Shown here: in pieces, positions 42,558 to 50,860 of the stretch
Layout: each line of letters starts with the position of its first letter
Position numbering within the stretch: the first letter of the stretch is position 1
Assembly (NCBI RefSeq): GCF_021556435.1
Contig: NZ_JAKGCU010000001.1
Span: 310,001 to 374,000 of the forward strand
Source of the DNA: Gordonia tangerina
GTDB lineage: Bacteria > Actinomycetota > Actinomycetes > Mycobacteriales > Mycobacteriaceae
Direction of reading: 5' to 3'
DNA: 64,000 bases
Position numbers and translations under genes: made by a program
The notes under the pieces: model-generated
Database searches by the model: none
Told to the model about the DNA's origin: nothing
The model's input: only the letters and a program-made list of their open reading frames with translations

Positions 42558-44939
42558 GTGGCTCTGTATCGCACCTATCGCCCGGCTTCCTTCGCCGACG
42601 TCGTGGGCCAGGAGCACGTCACCGATCCGTTGAGTCGTGCGCTCGACGGGGGACGTATCAACCATGCCTACCTCTTCTCCGGCCCGCGCGGGTGCGGTAA
42701 GACGTCGTCGGCGCGCATCCTCGCCCGCTCGCTCAACTGCGTGCACGGACCCACGTCGACACCGTGCGGGGAGTGCGATTCCTGTGTGGCGTTGGCCCCA
42801 GGCGGCCCCGGCAATCTGGATGTGATCGAGCTCGACGCCGCCAGTCACGGCGGCGTCGACGACACGCGCGAGCTCCGGGATCGCGCCTTCTACGCGCCCT
42901 CGGAGTCGCGGTATCGCGTGTTCATCGTCGACGAGGCGCACATGGTCACCAACGCGGGATTCAACGCGCTGCTCAAGATCGTGGAGGAACCGCCCGAGCA
43001 CCTCATCTTCGTGTTCGCGACCACCGAGCCCGAGAAGGTGCTGCCCACCATCCGGTCGCGTACACACCATTACCCGTTCCGACTGCTGGCGCCTCCGGTG
43101 ATGCGCAACCTGCTGGAAAAGATCTGTGCCAGTGAGAATGTGGTGGTCGCCCAGGATGTGTATCCGCTCGTCATCCGCGCTGGTGGCGGCTCACCGCGTG
43201 ACTCGCTGAGCATCCTCGACCAGTTGCTCGCCGGCGCGGGTGACGAAGGTGTGACCTACGAGCGGGCGCTGGCTCTGCTGGGTGTCACCGACATCGCGCT
43301 GATCGACGAGGCCATCGACGCGCTCGCCGACGCGAATGGTGCGGCGTTGTTCGGCACGGTGGAGAAGGTTGTCGACGCCGGCCACGACCCGCGTCGATTC
43401 GCCGTCGACCTGCTCGAACGGTTGCGTGATCTGATTCTGCTGCAAGCTGTTCCGGATGCGGCCGAGCGCGGACTGGTCGAGGCGCCCGGTGACCAACTCG
43501 CCCGGATGCAGCGTCAGATCGAGGTACTCGGCCCGGCATCGCTGACCCGGTTCGCCGAGACGGCGCATGCCGCGCTCGGGGAGATGCGAGGTACGACGTC
43601 GCCACGTCTGCTGCTCGAGGTCATGTGTGCGCGGATGCTGCTGCCCGCCGCGTCCAGCGCGGACACGGCACTGCTGCAGCGCCTCGAACGTCTGGAATCG
43701 GGGGTGGTAGCGACGGGTGGCAGTGCCACGCCGACAACCCCTTCCGGCGGAACGTCGGCGCCGGCCGCGCCGACGGATGCCGAGTCGGCGCCCAAGTATG
43801 TGCGGCCCTCGCAGCGTAAGGCCGCCGAGGAGGCAGCGGCAGCGCGCGCCGCGCATGAGGACACCTCGCCAGCAGCTTCGGCCACCGATGATCCGCCTGC
43901 GCTGACGCCCGAGACGCCGGTTGCCGACGATTCGCCACCGGCGGCAGAACCCGCGCCGACTGAACCCGTGAGGGCGGAGCCGTCGGCCGCCACGCAGACC
44001 CCGGAACCGGTGGATCCGTTGTCCCCGGAACCGGTTGCGCCGCAGGTGCAGAGCCCGCCGTCGGGCGCGCCGGACGTGTCCGTGCCGACCGCGCCCGATA
44101 CGGCGCGCGCCGAACCGACACCACCAGCGCCGGAATCGACGTCGGCGACCCCGACGCCGCCCGCGCGCCCGGTTCCCACTCCGCCCAACCCGACATCCCC
44201 GCGTCCGCCGGCACGGACTGCGGCGCAGTCGGAGGCGCCGCCGCAGGCGACGTCATCGGCCGACGACGACATTCCATTGCCCGACGAACCGACCGACGAC
44301 GACATGGCCCCGCCACCGGACTTCGACGAGCCGGTACCTGCGGCCGTCGACGAGCCTGCGCAAGAGCAGGATTCCGGGTTGACCGTCGCCGATGTCGAGG
44401 CCCGCTGGTCGGATATCCGGGCCGCCGCCCGCGGTATCACGCCGGTGCTGGAGGTGATGCTGTCGGGTGCGTCGATCGCCGGTGTGGACGGCACCACCGT
44501 GGTGTTCGGCCACGCCACCGAGATGCTCGTCGGGCGGCTGAGCAACGAACACGCGGGCAACCTGCGGGCGGCCGTGCAGCAGGTGTTCGGGCCGTCGGCC
44601 GACGCGCGATGTGTGCACTCGACCGGACAACCGGCCGCTCAGGCCGCGGTGCAGCGCGGCCGGGCCGACCGGTCGGCGGCACAGACCGCGCCGAAACGAC
44701 CGACCTATTCACGGCCGAGCCGTGGGCGGGATCAGACGGCATCGCAGGCCGCAACCCCGGAGCCCGCACCTGAGCCCGAGGAGCCTGAGCCGCCACGGGC
44801 GGATGAGGAACTGACCGACGCCGAACGCGACGAGATGGTTGCCGACGCCCGAACCGGCTCGCCAGAACGGCGCCTCGACCCCGACCAGGTCGCGCTGGAA
44901 CTGCTCAAGTCCGAACTCGGTGCGCGGCCGTTGGAATGA
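42558..44939 (+). CDS. dnaX: DNA polymerase III subunits gamma/tau
   Basis: 793-aa clamp-loader ATPase. Walker A is FSGPRGCGKTSSARILARSL, the zinc-binding cysteines are in NCVHGPTSTPCGECDSC, Walker B is VFIVDEAHMV, and sensor 1 is FVFATTEPEKVLPTIRSRTH. After the conserved gamma part (about 370 residues) comes a Pro/Ala/Glu-rich linker of about 220 residues, then a C-terminal domain (VEARWSDIRAAARGITPVLE) that should bind polymerase. GTG 42558. It is convergent with tmsB. Confidence 0.96.
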   Translation: MALYRTYRPASFADVVGQEHVTDPLSRALDGGRINHAYLFSGPRGCGKTSSARILARSLNCVHGPTSTPCGECDSCVALAPGGPGNLDVIELDAASHGGVDDTRELRDRAFYAPSESRYRVFIVDEAHMVTNAGFNALLKIVEEPPEHLIFVFATTEPEKVLPTIRSRTHHYPFRLLAPPVMRNLLEKICASENVVVAQDVYPLVIRAGGGSPRDSLSILDQLLAGAGDEGVTYERALALLGVTDIALIDEAIDALADANGAALFGTVEKVVDAGHDPRRFAVDLLERLRDLILLQAVPDAAERGLVEAPGDQLARMQRQIEVLGPASLTRFAETAHAALGEMRGTTSPRLLLEVMCARMLLPAASSADTALLQRLERLESGVVATGGSATPTTPSGGTSAPAAPTDAESAPKYVRPSQRKAAEEAAAARAAHEDTSPAASATDDPPALTPETPVADDSPPAAEPAPTEPVRAEPSAATQTPEPVDPLSPEPVAPQVQSPPSGAPDVSVPTAPDTARAEPTPPAPESTSATPTPPARPVPTPPNPTSPRPPARTAAQSEAPPQATSSADDDIPLPDEPTDDDMAPPPDFDEPVPAAVDEPAQEQDSGLTVADVEARWSDIRAAARGITPVLEVMLSGASIAGVDGTTVVFGHATEMLVGRLSNEHAGNLRAAVQQVFGPSADARCVHSTGQPAAQAAVQRGRADRSAAQTAPKRPTYSRPSRGRDQTASQAATPEPAPEPEEPEPPRADEELTDAERDEMVADARTGSPERRLDPDQVALELLKSELGARPLE

Positions 44940-44948
44940 CCACGGATC

Positions 44949-44988
44949 CGTAGTACGAACCGGCCAAAAAAACGCGGTTCGTACTACG
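44949..44988. terminator. Bidirectional hairpin between dnaX and tmsB
   Basis: Perfect 14-bp inverted repeat, CGTAGTACGAACCG and CGGTTCGTACTACG, with a 12-base A-rich loop. It sits ten bases from both converging stop codons and can fold on either strand. There is no long U-run after it, so termination efficiency is uncertain. Confidence 0.7.
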
Positions 44989-44997
44989 AAGTCGAGG

Positions 44998-46323
44998 TCA
45001 GGCGTCCCACCAGGGGCGCAGTGGAAGATCGTTGCCGCCCTTGTCGTCGAGTTTGGTGGCCAGGACATGGTGCAGTTGGACGATGTCGCGTTCGAAGCCG
45101 ATGCGGCAACCGGCCATATACAGACCCCATAGGCGCGCGGTGCCCTCGCCGACCTCCTCGACAGCCTCATCCCAGTGCTCGACGAGGTTGCGGTTCCAGT
45201 CACGCAGCGTCATGGCGTAGTGGTCGCGGAAGTTCTCCTCGTGCACCACTTCCATGCCGCCGATGTCCTGCAGCTTGGAGATGATCTTGCCCGAGCCGGT
45301 CAGCTCGCCGTCGGGGAACACGTAGCGATCGATGAACGACCCGGCGCGGCCGCGTTTGTGGTTGTCGGGCCGTGTTATGCAGTGGTTGAGCAGCATGCCG
45401 CCGACACGCAGACGGTCCCGGATGAACGAGAAGTACGCCGGGTAGTTCGCGACACCGATATGCTCGGTCAGCCCGATCGACGAGACTGCGTCGAAGCCGG
45501 TCTCCGTCACGTCGCGATAGTCGCTGTGGCGCACCTCGGCGAACTCGGTGAGACCTTCGTCGACGATGGCCTTCTGCGCCCATTCGGCCTGTTCGGCCGA
45601 CAGCGTCGCACCGATCACATGTACCCCGCGGCGTGCGGCGTAACGGACCATTCCGCCCCAGCCGCAACCGATGTCGAGCAGCCGGTCACCCGGCTTGAGA
45701 CGCAGCTTGTCGAAGATCAGCCGATACTTGTTCTCCTGCGCGGTCTCCAGGGTCGCTTCGAGCTCCGGGTACACCGCGCAGGTGTAGGTCATCGAGGGTC
45801 CGAGTACCCACTCGTAGAAGGTGTTCGACACATCGTAGTGATAGTGGATGACCTCGGCGTCGCGGGTTCGGCTGTGCCGCAGGCCCTCGGTGAACCGCCG
45901 CCACCGGGGCAGTGCTTCCTGCGGCGGCGGAGCGATCGGCTTGAAGTGTTCGATACCCAGCGACCGCGCGACGTGCGCCAGGGTCAACGGGGACGGACGC
46001 ACGAAATTGAGGTCCGAGGCCAACGCGCGCAACGCGCCGTACGGATCGCCCGGGTGGGCGCCGGTGAGTTCGAGGTCGCCGGAGATGTAGGCGCGGGCGA
46101 GTCCGAGGTCACCGGGCGCGGTGACCAGATATGTGGTGCCGCGCGATGTGGCGAGGTGCAGGCCGAATTCGGCATCTTCCGGGCCCGCCGAGCTGCCGTC
46201 GTAGGCGGTGATCCGGACGGTGAGCCTACCGCCCATCAGGGCCTCGAAGATCTGCGCCAATGTCATCTTGCCCGCCGCGGGCGCCGCGCCGTTGTGCAGC
46301 GAACTGTCCTTGAATGTGGTCAT
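44998..46323 (-). CDS. tmsB: 10-methyl fatty acid methyltransferase TmsB/BfaB-like
   Basis: 441-aa SAM methyltransferase of the cyclopropane-synthase family. The SAM motif is LLDIGCGWGGMVRYAARRGV, with AEVIHYHYDVSNTFYEWVLG and SIGLTEHIGVANYPAYFSFI. In mycobacteria and relatives this type adds a methylene to C10 of oleoyl phospholipid, the first step to tuberculostearic acid. Its start overlaps the tmsA stop (ATGA). The location between dnaX and the FAD enzyme matches Rv3720. Confidence 0.88.
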   Translation of the reverse strand: MTTFKDSSLHNGAAPAAGKMTLAQIFEALMGGRLTVRITAYDGSSAGPEDAEFGLHLATSRGTTYLVTAPGDLGLARAYISGDLELTGAHPGDPYGALRALASDLNFVRPSPLTLAHVARSLGIEHFKPIAPPPQEALPRWRRFTEGLRHSRTRDAEVIHYHYDVSNTFYEWVLGPSMTYTCAVYPELEATLETAQENKYRLIFDKLRLKPGDRLLDIGCGWGGMVRYAARRGVHVIGATLSAEQAEWAQKAIVDEGLTEFAEVRHSDYRDVTETGFDAVSSIGLTEHIGVANYPAYFSFIRDRLRVGGMLLNHCITRPDNHKRGRAGSFIDRYVFPDGELTGSGKIISKLQDIGGMEVVHEENFRDHYAMTLRDWNRNLVEHWDEAVEEVGEGTARLWGLYMAGCRIGFERDIVQLHHVLATKLDDKGGNDLPLRPWWDA

Positions 46324-47732
46324 TGTCGTTTCACCGCTTTCGCATACAGGTCGAGCAGACGGCCCTGCGGGTCGTACCGCTTCTTGAGTAACCGATAGTT
46401 CTCACCGCCATAGAGCTCATCGAACTCGTCCGGCGCATAGAAGGACTCCGAATACAGCGATTTGTGACCATCGAGATCGGCCACCGTGCGTTCGATCAAC
46501 TTGTTGGTGTGCCCCGGGTCGCCCGGGGTCACCGGTACCGCAGACCAGAAGCCGGCGTTGACGTAGGTACGTCGCGGCTCGAGGGGATACAGCGGCCACG
46601 GTCGGGTGGCATCGCTGTTGGGAAGGGCGGGCTCACGCAACCTCAACGGGCACAACCAGATCGGCTCGATTGGCACGTTCTGCAGAAACCATTCGAGGTA
46701 GGCGGTGGTGTTCTCGATCGGCACCTCGATATCCTGAACCACACGCTCGCTGGGCGGCTCGCCCTTGCGGGCGTTGAGCTTGTCACCGATGTTGTAGCGG
46801 TGGTCGAGGGCGATCAACTTCCAGTAGAAGCTGCTGCGCAACAACTTCTTGGGCCAGAGACGGCGGATGCGCGGGTTCTGCGCACCGAAGGCGCGCGAGC
46901 ACCAGAACCAGTCGGTGTCCCAGCGCCACAGGTAGTCGTGGATGGTCATCCGGTCACGGGTGACGCCGCTCGGGTGCTGGATGGACCGATAGAAGATGTT
47001 CATTCCGGTGTAGTCGCTAACCGGCCCGGGTTCATCGGTTTGGCGGCCGAGAGTCAGATAGCTTTCCTCGGCGGTGAACACGACCCCGTCGAGGTAATCG
47101 ACCCGCTCGCCGTCGTAGGAGCCGTCGACGACGACCTGCGCCATCGTCTCCTGGAGGTCGGTGAGTCGACCGCAACGGACATGTCGCAGCGCCACATACG
47201 GCGCAACCTCTTCCAGTTCGATCCGAAGCCGGACCGAGTAACCGAGCGTGCCATAGGAATTGGGGAACCCGAAGAACAGATCGGCATGCTCGTTGGTGGG
47301 GGTGGCGGTGATGATCTCGCCTCCGCCGGTGAGGATGTCGATCTCGAGGACCGATTCGTGCGGCAATCCGTTGCGGAACGAGGTGCTCTCGATGCCCAAC
47401 CCGGTGACCGCGCCGCCCAGGGTGATGGTCTTGAGTTGTGGCACCACCTTGGGGGCCAAGCCGTACGGCAGGGTCGCGGCGACCAGATTCTCGTAGGTGC
47501 ACATGCCCGCGACGTCGGCGGTCTTGGCGGCCTTGTCCACCGAGATCACGCGGTCCAGACCCGACACGTCCAGCCCGGGGTGCGGATTCTCGGCGCGTTT
47601 GCGAAACAGGTTCGACGTCTTCTTCGCCAGGCGCACTGTGGCGCCCGGCGGAATCGCGCGATAGCTCGTCAGAAGGGTCGCAACACCCTCGTCGAATGCC
47701 TGCGCCCCCATCTCCAACCGGTCCGAGCTCAC
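46320..47732 (-). CDS. tmsA: FAD-binding reductase TmsA/BfaA-like
   Basis: 470-aa FAD-binding oxidoreductase with a PCMH-type N-terminal domain: VDKAAKTADVAGMCTYENLV, LKTITLGGAVTGLGIESTSF and FGFPNSYGTLGYSVRLRIEL. Its partner TmsB makes a 10-methylene chain, and this enzyme would reduce it to 10-methyl using NADPH. Rv3719 is the mycobacterial counterpart. The pair is translationally coupled and divergent from the SRPBCC gene. Confidence 0.88.
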   Translation of the reverse strand: MSSDRLEMGAQAFDEGVATLLTSYRAIPPGATVRLAKKTSNLFRKRAENPHPGLDVSGLDRVISVDKAAKTADVAGMCTYENLVAATLPYGLAPKVVPQLKTITLGGAVTGLGIESTSFRNGLPHESVLEIDILTGGGEIITATPTNEHADLFFGFPNSYGTLGYSVRLRIELEEVAPYVALRHVRCGRLTDLQETMAQVVVDGSYDGERVDYLDGVVFTAEESYLTLGRQTDEPGPVSDYTGMNIFYRSIQHPSGVTRDRMTIHDYLWRWDTDWFWCSRAFGAQNPRIRRLWPKKLLRSSFYWKLIALDHRYNIGDKLNARKGEPPSERVVQDIEVPIENTTAYLEWFLQNVPIEPIWLCPLRLREPALPNSDATRPWPLYPLEPRRTYVNAGFWSAVPVTPGDPGHTNKLIERTVADLDGHKSLYSESFYAPDEFDELYGGENYRLLKKRYDPQGRLLDLYAKAVKRQ

Positions 47733-47790
47733 TTGGATAGCCTAGGACGTGAGTTTGCCCCCCGCCAATCAGTTCGAAGGAGAACACGCC

Positions 47791-48228
47791 GTGGGTCAGG
47801 TTTCCGCAACGCAAACGCTCGACATCGCCGCCGCCCCCGATGTGGTGATGGCCGCGCTGGCCGACTACAACGAGGTGCGCCCGGCAATCCTGCCCGCGAA
47901 CTACCGCGACTATCAGGTGCTCAGCGGTGGGAACGGCGACGGCACCGTGGTGCATTGGATTCTGCAGGCCACCGAGAAGCGCCAGCGCGACGTGAAGGCG
48001 ACCGTGAATGTGGTGCCGGACACGGTGACCGAGAACGACGAGAACTCGTCGATGGTGACGACCTACGTGGTGGCGAAGTCGGGATCCGGGAGCCGTGTCA
48101 CCACCACCACGACGTGGACCGGCGCCGGCGGCATCGGCGGCTTCTTCGAGAAGACGTTCGCGCCGAAGGGGCTGAACAAGATCCAGGCCGAGCTGCTCGG
48201 CAATCTCAAGAAGCGTCTCGAGAGCTGA
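47791..48228 (+). CDS. SRPBCC-family protein (Rv3718c-like)
   Basis: 145-aa START/Bet v1-fold protein. Seen: MGQVSATQTLDIAAAPDVVM, YNEVRPAILPANYRDYQVLS and WTGAGGIGGFFEKTFAPKGL. The fold binds a hydrophobic ligand in a deep cavity. GTG 47791 has GAAGGAG nine bases upstream and gives the family N-terminus; the frame also extends to GTG 47749. Its neighbours tmsA/tmsB suggest a lipid ligand, but this is inferred. Confidence 0.85.
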   Translation: MGQVSATQTLDIAAAPDVVMAALADYNEVRPAILPANYRDYQVLSGGNGDGTVVHWILQATEKRQRDVKATVNVVPDTVTENDENSSMVTTYVVAKSGSGSRVTTTTTWTGAGGIGGFFEKTFAPKGLNKIQAELLGNLKKRLES

Positions 48229-49157
48229 CCCGCCGCCGCCGACGACGACCCGTTCCGCCGCTGTCGGCGCGGGACGGGGTCGACGCGACCCGGGTGGTGC
48301 TACGGCTCGGCCCGGCTCACACAGTCGCCGACTGTCTGCTGGCGACGCCGTCGCTTGGTGATCTGACCATCGATGATCTGGCTGATCGGGCGGCGCGTGG
48401 TGAGATCGTCGACGCCGACGGCCGCCGCGTCGGCCTAGACGATCCGGCCCGGATGAACACCTCGGTGTACCTGTACCGGGATCTGCCCGACGAGACCTCG
48501 ATCCCGTTCGACCTGCCGATCCTGTACCGCGACGACGCCATCGTCGTCGTCGACAAACCGCACTTCCTGGCCACCATGCCGCGCGGACGTCACGTGACGC
48601 AGACCGCGCTGGTTCGGCTGCGGCGCGAGCTCGGCTCGGACCTGGTGTCTCCTGCGCATCGGCTCGACCGGCTGACCGCCGGAGTGTTGCTGTTCACGCT
48701 GCGACCCGACGTGCGGTCGGCCTACCAGGCGTTATTCGCCGAACGTCGCGCCGACAAGGAGTACCGGGCGTTGGCGCCGGTCCGAGCCGACCTCATCGAT
48801 CCGGTGACCATCAGCAACCGGATCGAGAAGACCGCGGGTGATCTGCGGGCGCGGGTTGTCGACGGTGAGGCCAACGCGTCGAGCACCATCGCTCTGCTCG
48901 ACCAGACCGTGTCGGGCGGGATCTATCGTCTGCAGCCACACACCGGCCGGACCCACCAACTGCGAATGCACATGGCACAGCTCGGCGTCGGGATCGTCGG
49001 CGACCCCCTATATCCCGATATCCGTCCCGACCTGGCGGAACTGCCGGACCATGGAGACTTCACGCAACCGTTGCGGCTCGTCGCGCACTCGCTGGGCTTC
49101 GACGACCCGCTGACGGGGGAGCGTCGGGAGTTCGTGTCGGGGCGGTCGGTTGCCTGA
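48225..49157 (+). CDS. RluA-family pseudouridine synthase, probable non-AUG start
   Basis: About 310-aa RNA pseudouridine synthase. The catalytic Asp motif is HRLDRLTAGVLLFTL, preceded by YRDDAIVVVDKPHFLATMPR and followed by LQPHTGRTHQLRMHMA. Homologs that I recall begin with a basic run like MTRRRRRRP. Here that run is preceded by CTG 48225, which overlaps the TGA of the SRPBCC gene; the first standard start in frame after it, GTG 48294, would remove the basic run and 23 residues. I place the start at 48225 with low certainty. Target RNA unknown. Confidence 0.85.
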   Translation: MTRRRRRRPVPPLSARDGVDATRVVLRLGPAHTVADCLLATPSLGDLTIDDLADRAARGEIVDADGRRVGLDDPARMNTSVYLYRDLPDETSIPFDLPILYRDDAIVVVDKPHFLATMPRGRHVTQTALVRLRRELGSDLVSPAHRLDRLTAGVLLFTLRPDVRSAYQALFAERRADKEYRALAPVRADLIDPVTISNRIEKTAGDLRARVVDGEANASSTIALLDQTVSGGIYRLQPHTGRTHQLRMHMAQLGVGIVGDPLYPDIRPDLAELPDHGDFTQPLRLVAHSLGFDDPLTGERREFVSGRSVA

Positions 49158-49179
49158 GTGCGGTGGGCACTGTTCGCCG

Positions 49180-49460
49180 ATCGAGTGACTGAGGCGGGGG
49201 CGCCTTGTCGGTGGTCGAGTAGCCGAGGCGGGGGCGCCTTGTCGGTGGTCGAGTAGCCGAGGAGCCTGCGACGAGGCGTATCGAGACCACGTCACCTGAT
49301 CTCGATACGGTCTCGCCTGGCGGCTCGACCTACTCGATCAGCGAGATATTGGCACCTACTCGACCAGTGGGTTGTTGTCCTGCGAGAGGAGCTCGCGGGC
49401 TACTCGACCAGCGACAAGGGCGCCCAGTCGACAGGAAACGGCGCCCAGTCGACGCGATAG
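49180..49460. repeat. Composite of dispersed repeats
   Basis: Holds a 34-bp direct repeat twice (GGCGCCTTGTCGGTGGTCGA, units from about 49191 and 49225), then two opposed copies of the GGTCGAGTAG...CGTATCGAGACC and GATCTCGATACG...CTACTCGATC family (about 49246-49341), two CTACTCGACCAG fragments near 49358 and 49400, and two copies of the 21-bp GGCGCCCAGTCGACAGGAAA repeat (49427-49458). It fills the gap between the pseudouridine synthase and the Imm10-like gene. Confidence 0.8.
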
Positions 49461-49469
49461 CCTGAGCAC

Positions 49470-49799
49470 ATGGCCATCCAGGCGACCTACGAGCGCCATC
49501 CCGACCTCGGGTGCGAGGCGGTGGTGTTCATCGACGACGAGTCGATGGCGTGTTTCCAGATCCAGCGCGACCTGACCGGCGGGCCGCGGTCCGACGAGTA
49601 CTGCGTGACGACCGGGGCCAGCGCGCCTGTGTACGGCGGCATCACTCAGTGGCGGCGCGTCGACGACAGGTTCGAGTTCGCGCTGACCCGTCACGCCGGC
49701 CGTCTCTTCGGTGACGAGGTGATCTCGTTCGTCGTCACTCCCGGCGACGGCGCGACGCTGGACGAACTCGCCGAGCACGTCGATCGGTTGCTGCGCTGA
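49470..49799 (+). CDS. Imm10-like immunity-family protein
   Basis: 109-aa protein. The patterns MACFQIQRDLTGGPRSDEYC, VYGGITQWRRVDDRFEFALT and RHAGRLFGDEVISFVV fit the Imm10 group of predicted immunity proteins for polymorphic toxins, as I recall the family. No toxin gene is nearby. Orphan immunity proteins can protect against toxins of neighbours. ATG 49470. It precedes ybaB by 21 bp and could be co-transcribed with it. Confidence 0.55.
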   Translation: MAIQATYERHPDLGCEAVVFIDDESMACFQIQRDLTGGPRSDEYCVTTGASAPVYGGITQWRRVDDRFEFALTRHAGRLFGDEVISFVVTPGDGATLDELAEHVDRLLR

Positions 49800-49820
49800 G
49801 ACGGCGATACAGTTGAGGGC

Positions 49821-50192
49821 GTGACTCAACCTTTCGACCCCAGCGCACTCTTCGGCGGCGGTGAAGGCGGCGACAACCCGATGGCCGGCCTGCTCGCCCA
49901 GGCCCAGCAGATGCAGGAACAGCTCCTGTCCGCACAGAACGAGATCGCCGCGGCCGAGGTCACCGGATCGGCCGGCAACGGCCTGGTGACGGTCACCGGC
50001 AACGGCACCGGCGAGGTCACCGCGGTGAGTATCGACCCCAAGGTCGTCGACGCCGACGATGTGGAGACGTTGCAGGATCTCGTGCTCGGCGCGCTCGCCG
50101 ACCTGTCGACAAAGCGTGAAGCCCTCGCGCAGGAGAAGATGGGACCGCTCGCCGGAGGCCTCGGCGGCGGCATTCCCGGCCTTGGCCAGTAG
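49821..50192 (+). CDS. ybaB: YbaB/EbfC nucleoid-associated protein
   Basis: 123-aa DNA-binding protein. Seen: [20 protein letters not shown] (helix), [20 protein letters not shown] (beta hairpin) and DAMETL-like acidic turn here read as [20 protein letters not shown]. It forms a dimer that coats DNA and normally lies directly before recR, as here, with a six-base gap. GTG 49821. Confidence 0.95.
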   Translation: MTQPFDPSALFGGGEGGDNPMAGLLAQAQQMQEQLLSAQNEIAAAEVTGSAGNGLVTVTGNGTGEVTAVSIDPKVVDADDVETLQDLVLGALADLSTKREALAQEKMGPLAGGLGGGIPGLGQ

Positions 50193-50198
50193 GCCGCC

Positions 50199-50810
50199 AT
50201 GTACGAGGGGCCGATCCAGGATCTGATCGACGAGCTGGCCAAACAGCCGGGTTTGGGACCCAAGGGTGCCCAGCGCATCGCTTTCCACCTGCTATCGGTG
50301 GAGAACAAGGAGATCGATCGCCTGATCGCGGCTCTCGCCCGGGTTCGCGATGACGTCACCTACTGCGCCGAATGTGGCAACGTCTCGGCCGACACGTTGT
50401 GCCGGATCTGTTCGGACGCCCGCCGCGACGCCACCAAGATCTGTGTCGTCGAGGAGCCCAAGGACGTGCACGCCATCGAACGGACCAAGGAGTTCGATGG
50501 CCGCTACCACGTGCTCGGCGGTGCGCTCGACCCGCTGTCGGGCATCGGTCCCGACCAGCTGCGTATCCGTGAACTCCTCAAACGCCTCGCGACCCAGGAG
50601 GACGGGAACGACGTCACCGAGATCATCGTCGCCACCGATCCCAACACCGAGGGCGAGGCGACCGCGACGTACCTGCTGCGGATGCTCAAGGACTTTCCCG
50701 GACTGTCGGTGACTCGGTTGGCGTCGGGACTGCCAATGGGTGGTGACCTCGAGTTCGCCGACGAACTGACGCTGGGGCGGGCGTTGTCGGGCCGACGGGT
50801 GCTGGCCTAG
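50199..50810 (+). CDS. recR: Recombination mediator RecR
   Basis: 203-aa recombination protein. It has a helix-hairpin-helix ([20 protein letters not shown]), a Cys4 zinc finger ([17 protein letters not shown]), a Toprim domain ([20 protein letters not shown], with [20 protein letters not shown]) and a C-terminal Walker B-like end. It loads RecA at gaps with RecO. ATG 50199. Same gene order as mycobacteria. Confidence 0.97.
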   Translation: MYEGPIQDLIDELAKQPGLGPKGAQRIAFHLLSVENKEIDRLIAALARVRDDVTYCAECGNVSADTLCRICSDARRDATKICVVEEPKDVHAIERTKEFDGRYHVLGGALDPLSGIGPDQLRIRELLKRLATQEDGNDVTEIIVATDPNTEGEATATYLLRMLKDFPGLSVTRLASGLPMGGDLEFADELTLGRALSGRRVLA

Positions 50811-50860
50811 GCGGACCGACCGGGCTCTGCGACAGGTACGAGTCTGCTACAGATAGACCC

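Noticed and set aside
46464..49157. Very long plus-strand frame of 897 codons spanning the tmsA region
   Set aside because: Its first two thirds are antisense to tmsA, whose own sequence is well conserved. Only the last 310 codons, the RluA-family gene, are real.
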